From Ectocarpus siliculosus (lineage: Eukaryota > Sar > Phaeophyceae > Ectocarpales > Ectocarpaceae), in the NCBI GenBank assembly GCA_000310025.1, contig FN648694.1, positions 20,349-71,128 of the forward strand: DNA of 50,780 nt. Reading direction: 5' to 3'. Below are positions 44,006 to 50,780 of this stretch, piece after piece. Below the pieces are notes generated by a model that was not told the DNA's origin, ran no database searches, and worked only from the letters and a program-made list of their open reading frames with translations. The position numbers and the translations under genes were made by a program. The first letter of the stretch is position 1, and every line of letters begins with the position of its first letter.

Positions 44006-46628
44006 CGCTCTCTGAGGCACGACGAAGGCGAAGGGGACGGGGGGGTCCCCAGCCAGGTCTACAAAACGCCACCCCGCCGGGAGCTCCGCAAGCAAGCTTC
44101 ACCGAGCGGACGCTTCTTCGCCGTCTTGGCGCTAATATGCCGCGACGAAGCCCCCGCCGCCCTCAGCCCCTCTACAAGGAACGACGCTCCGTCTCTAACA
44201 AATGCATGAACAATCCACGCTCAATAATACTACTACTTCAAGAAATAAAAATGAGTAACCCTACCTCCCGCCCTCCTCCTCTTTTGCGTTGGGAATCGAA
44301 ATCGATTGTATTGCACGAAGGCAAAAAGCACCCGACAGGCCCCGAGGCCGATTGCACCAGTACCAGACAAGAGACTGCAGTTATCGCCGGGGCGCTTCAT
44401 AGTGGCCGGCCGGCACACGGAACAAGCAATTGCCGATAAGTCTACCTCAAGAAAATCAAGCCCAGCGCTCAAGGGAATGCCGTACAATGCAAGCCAGCCG
44501 ACATGCGGTTGAGAACGAGGGAGAGAGCGACGACTGATCCTCGTCGCCGACCACCAAAACGCAGTCTCAGATCAAGGGGAAACTCCAGAAGCGGTAGCAA
44601 TACAGGGTGCGAGGAAGTAAAAAGAGGAACGAGCCGCGTAAAAAAAAAAAGAAAAAGGACAATAGAATATTAGTAATAACTATGCGGCTCTCCCCCCCAA
44701 GTGAAATCTCACCCCGAATTTCAGTATTCATCAAACCCCTGCCCGCCCTACACCTACGCCCCTCTCGTTGCCGTTGGCGGCCTCTGGCGGCAGGGTCTCG
44801 ACGAGCCGGTTTATCCCGTCGCTGTAAGCCTGGAGCCTCGCCATTACGGCCGCGACGCCTGCCTCCGTGACTTCCGGCTCTTGAATGGTGCTGATGACCG
44901 TCTCAATCAGGTCCTGAGCACCAGTGCCGAGGGCGGGGCGCGCAAGGAGAGGAGAGTGGGGGGGGTAAACGAATGGAGAAGCACGATGGTTGGAAGGCAC
45001 GACCAAGCAACTGCTGTTACTGCTGGTGTGGGCTTTTACAACGGCGAGAGCGGTATTTGTGGCGTTATTGTTTGGTGTGAAAAGGCCGGTGTGATGTCTG
45101 TTGTTTCGAAGGGAAGGGGGGGAGGGAGGGAGGGAGGGAGGAATGCCCACGAGTGATCCACTTGGTGCATTTTCTTCGTTCGATCCAAGAACGACGACTG
45201 TACACGCAGAGAACGTCAACTCGAGCCAAGAACATGCCGTACGGAGACAGCTAGGCGCACCCGGCACTCCTAGAGAACGTGGCTGCTGTTTTCGGGCCTA
45301 CCATAACTCCAAATCTGCCATATGCCTCCGGACAGAGCGGTAGTCTTGAATTTCAAACGAGAGCAAAGAAGGAAATGCCGTAGATGCTTCACGGCGGAGG
45401 TACCGACTGTAAGAAAGCGCCACACCTCTCTCAAGGCTGCCAGAGAGGATATGCACGCAACCCAACCACGAGTGGACCTCGTTCACGCGCGTACATCCAC
45501 CCCTAAGAGGACTCGGTCAGCTGGTCACATAGCCAGCGCCTCCAACAACATGTCGACAACACATTTTTGTGAGCCGCGAACAACCCCCGGACGCACACGT
45601 CATGCCGCTGCGCGAAGCCAGTTCAGCGTTCAATTTATCTTTGACATCTGAACAAGAAAGACAAGGCAGGTAAGGGTATTATGCCCCGGGCTTGCACACG
45701 CGCCAGTCGGGGCGCTGAAGGGGGTGTATGGAGCCTGGGCCGGGCCTACACATGTACCGCAAGTCTTCGACGATGGGCCCTCTACGTAGCGGGGGGGGGG
45801 GGGGAGACATGGGCTCGAAGTACGTGCGTGATTGCTCTCCATCCCAAACGCCCATGAAGCAAAACTGCTGTTACTACACTGCCGTACCCCTCCAAAAGTC
45901 AATGTTGGGGCTGAATGACATCCCTCGGGACTGGGAAAGACCAGGCCGTTCGCTTTTGGACTGGCGCATGCGGGCTTGACTTACAGGAAAACGAGATTGT
46001 CCGCCTACGAGGGGATCTTGTGGGAAGGGTCCGCTCCATGTACACTGCCAATGTATGCGCTGAGGTGTCAAAAAACGGGAGGGCTTAACCTGACCACCGT
46101 ATCCTGCGTAGCGAGTACTTTTCAACCAACAACAAGTGAAAGACGCTAGTATGGGTTTGAACTCGATCGCTGGCATGGCGGTAAGCTTTCAAAACACGCA
46201 CAGCTTTCGGTGTGTGTAGGTGGGGGAAAGGGGGGAGAATAAAGAAGAGGTGAGAGAGCGGGATCTACGAGCCGTTCAACAGCAGTATTTCCGTGCGGAC
46301 ACTTCACGCGCAGCCATACCACACCCTTTCGCAGCACGTGCGGTACAGAAAGGAGTCGGCATACGGCTGGAGTAACAGGAACGCCGCATCTCCGCGGCCG
46401 TTCGCCATCAGCACGCCTGCTTCGTGATTCAAAATCAAGCGATGCCAACAACGCAAGCAAGGGCGTTCGTTTCCGAGCAACAGGGGAAAAGGTGGAGAAT
46501 CTCCATCTGTGTTCTTCACGCGCTATTTCGCTCACCTCGAACTGCTTGACGACCCCCGTTGGCTCCACCTTCACCTCCGTATTCACGGAGGAATCCATTG
46601 CCGGCGCTGGTTGTGCTGTTGGCAACAT
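44006..46628 (-). CDS. Small unknown protein, three exons seen
   Basis: Exon 46536-46628 opens with ATG and reads MLPTAQPAPAMDSS, then TEVKVEPTGVVKQFE before gtgagc. Exon 44758-44913 reads DLIETVISTIQEPEVTEAG, then VMARLQAYSDGINRLVETLP. Exon 44006-44083 reads LPAGWRFVDLAGDPPVPF then AFVVPQRA. All three are phase 0 at both ends, giving 109 codons. The middle exon is strongly helical with heptad-like leucines. The final stop is not resolved: reading past 44006 reaches a stop after about 20 codons, or more exons follow. No family is recognised, and intervening exons could be missing. It is divergent from the kinase gene at 47059. Confidence 0.5.
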
Positions 46629-47058
46629 GCTGCACGTCAAACGAGAGACAAATGGCCGATTGAGCAGACAGAGCAGGGCCGAACACCGGGGCGCAAGTGG
46701 TGGCAGATGGTCCAGGGGGCTCCGTGGACGGAAAGGGCACCCCCCCTAATGAAGCCACGTGCCTCCGAAGGAGATGCGGCGGAACTGCCTCTCGTCATCC
46801 ACGTGTCTTTTGCCACCCTCCTATTTCGGATTTCGGACCTGTCTGCGTCGTCCACGAGCGCTTCAGGTCAGCTCCTCCCTACAGTACGTCGCCGCCAATA
46901 TCATCAGGGGGTGGAACGTTCCAGGACTGGCCCATCCATCCCTCCGGTGCTACATAGTTCGGAGAGAGAGTATCGAGACGCTTTCTCTCTAACTCAAGAA
47001 CTTGAACCCGCGCTCCTTCAACAGCAGCACATAGACTAATAGACATCATTCGAACTCA
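46629..47058. promoter_or_regulatory. Probable bidirectional promoter region
   Basis: Only 430 bp separate the proposed ATG of the minus-strand unknown gene (46628) from the ATG of the plus-strand kinase (47059), so both promoters should lie here unless 5' UTR introns exist. No TATA box is obvious. Open frames through this stretch have no splice or family support. Confidence 0.45.
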
Positions 47059-50000
47059 ATGATGCTCGTCGTCCATCGACGCCCAGCGAGCCGAGGAGCT
47101 GCTGTCTTGTTGACGAGAAGAAAGGCCACCACCACAACGACCCACTGGCCGCCAGCGGCGTCCGGCGGCTACACCGCCGCCATCCTGGATGATTCTGCTT
47201 TCCGAAAACCTTGGGAAAAGGATCTCATCAAGTCGTGGTGAGTGCTGCTGCTGCTGGCTCTCCCATGTTGCATGCATATCTCTCGCCTTGATGCGTGTTT
47301 CGAAGTCTGCTGCTGGTACACACGCACACACGGGCATGTGACTTGCAGCTTCTTTTGCCTCCGAGAACACGTCAGAATGTGCACGACCGTGTCTGTCAGT
47401 CTGCATGAGTGTGTGTGCTGCACGTGTTTTTTTTTAAAGAAAAACACGCTCGTCGGGGACATTCCTGCTGTAATGTATGCGGGCCCTCTGGGTTGCCTCT
47501 GCTGCTGCGCATCATGCTTTGGTTGCTTGTTCAGCGCCAAGCGCAAGCAGGTGAGAGTGAGTCTCGAGTCGATACTCGACGTCTCGACTGGCGAGAGGCC
47601 ATGGAGGGCCTCTTTCGGTGCGGCCAACCCGGACGTGTCGGCCGGCCCAGAACCAGAACTCGGACGGAGGGCATGCACGAGTTACGTTTCGGACGCCGAG
47701 AGACGGAAGATAGCAGAGGGCCAGCTGCAGAGCGCGCAGTACCTTCACCGGGAGCTGCCGGTCAGATTAGCGCAGGCGGTCACGGCGTTAGACAAGGTGC
47801 GCTGTGAGTTTTCCTTAAAAAACAACAACATATAAAAGCAATCTCTACAATTACCCGTAAGTAGAAATCCCCGAGAGGATAAAATTGGCGATGCGTTCTT
47901 GCGTTAGAGGCACACCAACCAGCGCGCTCTAAGATATTTCCCTAATCGTGTCAACCGACAATTTGTCGCGCAATCCCCCGATATGCTGTGCGGCGAAATC
48001 TACAAGCCGGAAGCAGCGCGGAAGTGGTGCCCAACATTCGAACGGTTGCAGCATATACGAGACTTTGCGGCACGACCTTTTGCAGCCCGCAAAATGCGAC
48101 TTGGGAATGACGTCGCCGGTAGGCATTTTGTTTTCGCGCATCGTACCATTCTACTAAATACTATACACAGCAGTCAAGACTGCCATCGTCTGTGAATAAA
48201 CCCGAGCTGGTGGGTTAGGTCGTGCGACGGAATTACCGCTCTAAATTCGATAGCATTTTTGCTCCGCATTATGTCCTAGGCAAATCAGCTCACATGTTCG
48301 TCGAATACTTCTATTCCCTGCGACACTCTGTCTGCTTGGCGTGGCGTGCACATGCTTGAAGAAGGCGGGATTATCTTACTTGTTCCGGTCCATAAATATA
48401 TTAAACAAGAAGCGGCAAACACCGCCGTGTCAACAACGCCGTGTCATCCACCACGGGCGGTTGCCACAACACAGTTGCGGGTCGGTATTGAGTGCCTGGT
48501 GGATTTTGCAAGCCTGGTTTGATTTTCAGAATGACCTTACCAGCATTTCACTTGTATCCTGGATGGTTTAACTGTGAACATTAGGCGCGGGCCAATGAAC
48601 AGACTGCACACAACCAAACAATGTCAAATACGTTCGCCAATCTTCCTTCCGCAGCAAATCTTGCAGTATCGCGCTTGCACTCTCAGGCTGCGGTGTGGCA
48701 CTTGCGCTCCTGCTAAGGTATGCCAGAGGTTCTTTAAAGATACGAGGCTGGCAGCCGATTACGCGCGTCGACCCTGTCCGTCACTGCTTTGGCCATCCTT
48801 TCTCTCGCTCCTCACGAACCATCCCGTTCTGTTGTTCTCGTGGCTGTCCACCGCTTCTGCTACTGTTCCCAGATGAAGGATACAGGGCTAACATCCACCC
48901 TTCCCGTGAAACGAGTACGCGAGGACTACCTTCAGAACTTCCGGGAGCTGCAAGAGTCCCCGAGGCCGCACGAGCTGGAACAGGTGAAGGAACACTGGAG
49001 GGGCGGATAGAGCGAGACACAAGAGATGAGCCTAACTTAGTAGGTAGAGAGAGCGAGATGCAGATGTTCTGATACCTCTGCTGCTAGACGACATGCATCT
49101 GCAATGGATGTATGTGGAGAGAGAGGGAGAGAGAGGGAGAGAGAGAGACAGAGTGACAGAGAGAAGGAGAGAACCTGCCGAGGGCCTTTGCTTTGGACAT
49201 TCCAAGACCACAAACAGGGAAACTTGGCGCTGAAGGAGCCTGGTGCAGAACATGACCTGATCACACCCATAGGTCACACGAGACAAACAGGGACCCCTGT
49301 GGAATTTAATCGTTGTTCGATGTCGGTCCTGAGTGTACATATCGTGCCCTGGCCGATTGCAGGGTCAAGACACATCGAAGTAGGCGTGTATCCTCTTCTC
49401 AATTGCTTCTATCCCCGACTGCTGGGTTCGAGACACATGTTTTACCCCCGTGATATGTACTCATCCATTCGCGCCCTGCGAAGCCGGGTGCTAGCTAATT
49501 TGAGCCTCTTGCCCCTGCGTCCCTTCAGGTGGCGGCGTTTACGGAGACGGTTAGGAGGGTACAGAAGCGGGGCAGCGACACGGTGCTGCAGATGGCCTGC
49601 GGGCTGCAGGATCTGATGCGGGGTGGCAAGCGGGAGGAAAGCGAGGCGCTTGGGCGGATCCAAGATTTCTTGGACGATTTTTACCAGGTGATGGAATGCT
49701 TCTGTGCTTCTTCTGTGTTCGTTGTACGATTTTTTTTTTTCTGCTTTTTCGAAAATGTGCATATACACTCAAAGACTTCCAGTTCGAGATATATCCACAG
49801 CAAGTCACTCGAAGGGGATGGATGAAGACAGTGAGGGGGGCGAGTTCTTGTTGTGTTGCGGCCAGGGCGGCCTTGGTCCAGCGATGGCTGTCTGCTCGCG
49901 CTTGGGAGTCAACTCTCTCGGACTTGCTCGCCTTCTGCTTCCGCGCACGGCGTCTGCAGAATCGCGTCGCAATGAGGTTCCTCTGCGGGCACTACCTGGC

Positions 50001-50746
50001 CCTGTCTTCGACACAGCGGGATGGCTTCGTGGGCCTGGTCCAGCGAGGGGTTAGCTTGGCGGGGATCGTGCAGGTGACAAGAGCTGGTCAGAAGAAGTAC
50101 AGACGACGGCCTAAAAAAGCGCTAGCGTATCCCTCGCTCATTATGATGGACTCTCGAAATATCGGGCCGGCCAGCTGAACCGCCGACTTGAAAACTGCTG
50201 CAGCGCTTACACGACCGCACTCTTTCTCTTTCTTTCGCTCTCTGTCTACCGGTCTGTCCGTCCGTCTGTCTCTCTCTCCCTCTCTCTCTTTCTCACTCTC
50301 TTTATCTCTCTCTTCTCTCCCTTTGCCATTCACAAACACAATCTTTTGCTCGCACGCAGTCTGCCGCGGTGGAGGCCGCCTCGATTTGCTGCCACGCCCT
50401 TGGCGCCTGCCCCGAAGTCCGCTTGAGCGTCGACCCGGCGGGGGACGGCCTCGTCGCCGCGGTGCCGGAGTACGTCCACTACGTCATCCTCGAACTGCTC
50501 AAGAACTCCATGCGCGCCACGATGCAGGCACACGGCGGCGGCAAAGCCGGGGTCGGGATGGACGTGGCGGCGGAGGAGGATGCTCGCGTGCAGGAGCGAG
50601 AAGGAGCCGAGGAAGGCGGCGGCTCGAATATCGTTTTTGCGGACGTGCCCGAGGTGGTGATTTCCGTGAGGCCTCATGGCGAGGATGACGTCATGCTCGT
50701 CGTGACGGACCAGGGCGGGGGGATTCCGGCGGAGGCTACAGACAAG
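47059..50746 (+). CDS. PDK: Mitochondrial 2-oxoacid dehydrogenase kinase (PDK/BCKDK family), partial
   Basis: Kinases of this family phosphorylate the E1 alpha subunit of pyruvate or branched-chain 2-oxoacid dehydrogenase in the mitochondrial matrix and switch the complex off. Exons 47059-47237, 47535-47796, 48873-48983, 49529-49687, 49960-50073, 50360-50746 are all in phase: 404 codons, continuing past the right edge. The N-terminus is basic and hydroxylated, like a transit peptide. Then come VRVSLESILD, LHRELPVRLAQAV, the regulatory helices (FTETVRRVQKRG, IQDFLDDFYQNRVAMRF, GHYLALS) and the GHKL ATP-binding site with N-box ELLKNSMRAT at about 320 and G1 box DQGGGIP at about 392. A 50-residue acidic, glycine-rich insert separates N-box and G1 box. 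G2 box, lid and C-terminal tail lie outside. PDK versus BCKDK is not decided: ELLKN with RATM leans to BCKDK, FLDDFYQNR to PDK. Confidence 0.92.
49110..49165. repeat. (GA)n-rich microsatellite
   Basis: Imperfect GAGAGA/GGGAGA run in the kinase intron between exons 48873-48983 and 49529-49687. Confidence 0.8.
50222..50322. repeat. CT-rich tract upstream of a kinase exon
   Basis: About 100 bases of CTCT/CTTT/CTGT repeats precede the acceptor of exon 50360-50746. It doubles as a very long pyrimidine tract. Confidence 0.8.
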
Positions 50747-50780
50747 GTGAAAAGCGGGGTGGGTGGGGGGGGTGGGGGGG

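Noticed and set aside
46304-46519. Minus-strand frame reading HEAGVLMANGRGDAAFLLLQ as an extra exon of the small unknown gene
   Set aside because: No acceptor in the correct phase after the exon ending at 46536; left out of the model.
1-50780. CRISPR arrays, operons, bacterial insertion sequences, rRNA genes
   Set aside because: Spliced genes throughout; no regularly spaced identical repeats with unique spacers and no rRNA-like sequence seen.

Overview
This is nuclear DNA from an intron-rich eukaryote with GC-rich, alanine-rich exons, long introns full of homopolymers and microsatellites, and TTAGGG-type internal telomere repeats. The ATG8 sequence and overall gene texture point to a stramenopile, most likely a brown alga. 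That placement is inference; no organelle or marker gene here fixes it. There are two 100-N assembly gaps (10218-10317 and 21887-21986). Open frames of 60-200 codons are mostly chance; genes were found by joining exons whose splice sites, reading phase and protein family agree.

Layout. (1) 127-13929, minus strand: the N-terminal 952 codons of a HUWE1/TOM1/UPL-type HECT E3 ubiquitin ligase in 16 phase-consistent exons, running off the left edge. (2) 17422-20280, plus strand: a complete five-exon ATG8 gene, 115 residues, whose stop codon directly follows the lipidation glycine. (3) 20281-25671: mostly repeats, with two protein-like orphan exons on the plus strand and a decayed Ty3/gypsy reverse-transcriptase fragment. 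(4) 25672-36154, minus strand: a complete 17-exon ABCG (WHITE-type) half-transporter, 633 residues, with two probable GC-AG introns. (5) 36155-44005: gene-poor, with one tentative terminal exon and a 290-bp inverted-repeat element carrying telomere repeats. (6) 44006-46628, minus strand: a small unrecognised gene. (7) 47059 to the right edge, plus strand: the first six exons of a mitochondrial 2-oxoacid dehydrogenase kinase (PDK/BCKDK family), divergent from gene 6 across 430 bp.

The genes do not form one pathway. The E3 ligase and ATG8 both belong to ubiquitin-like protein turnover and are transcribed divergently across 3.5 kb, but nothing shows a functional link. The most distinctive non-coding content is mobile: a 230-bp MITE-like family with three copies (3561, 14376, 18527), a second family (6567) of the same size sharing TA-CCGTA termini, a short dispersed repeat always joined to a long G/C run (at least six copies), and the telomere-repeat-bearing inverted-repeat element at 38512-38801.
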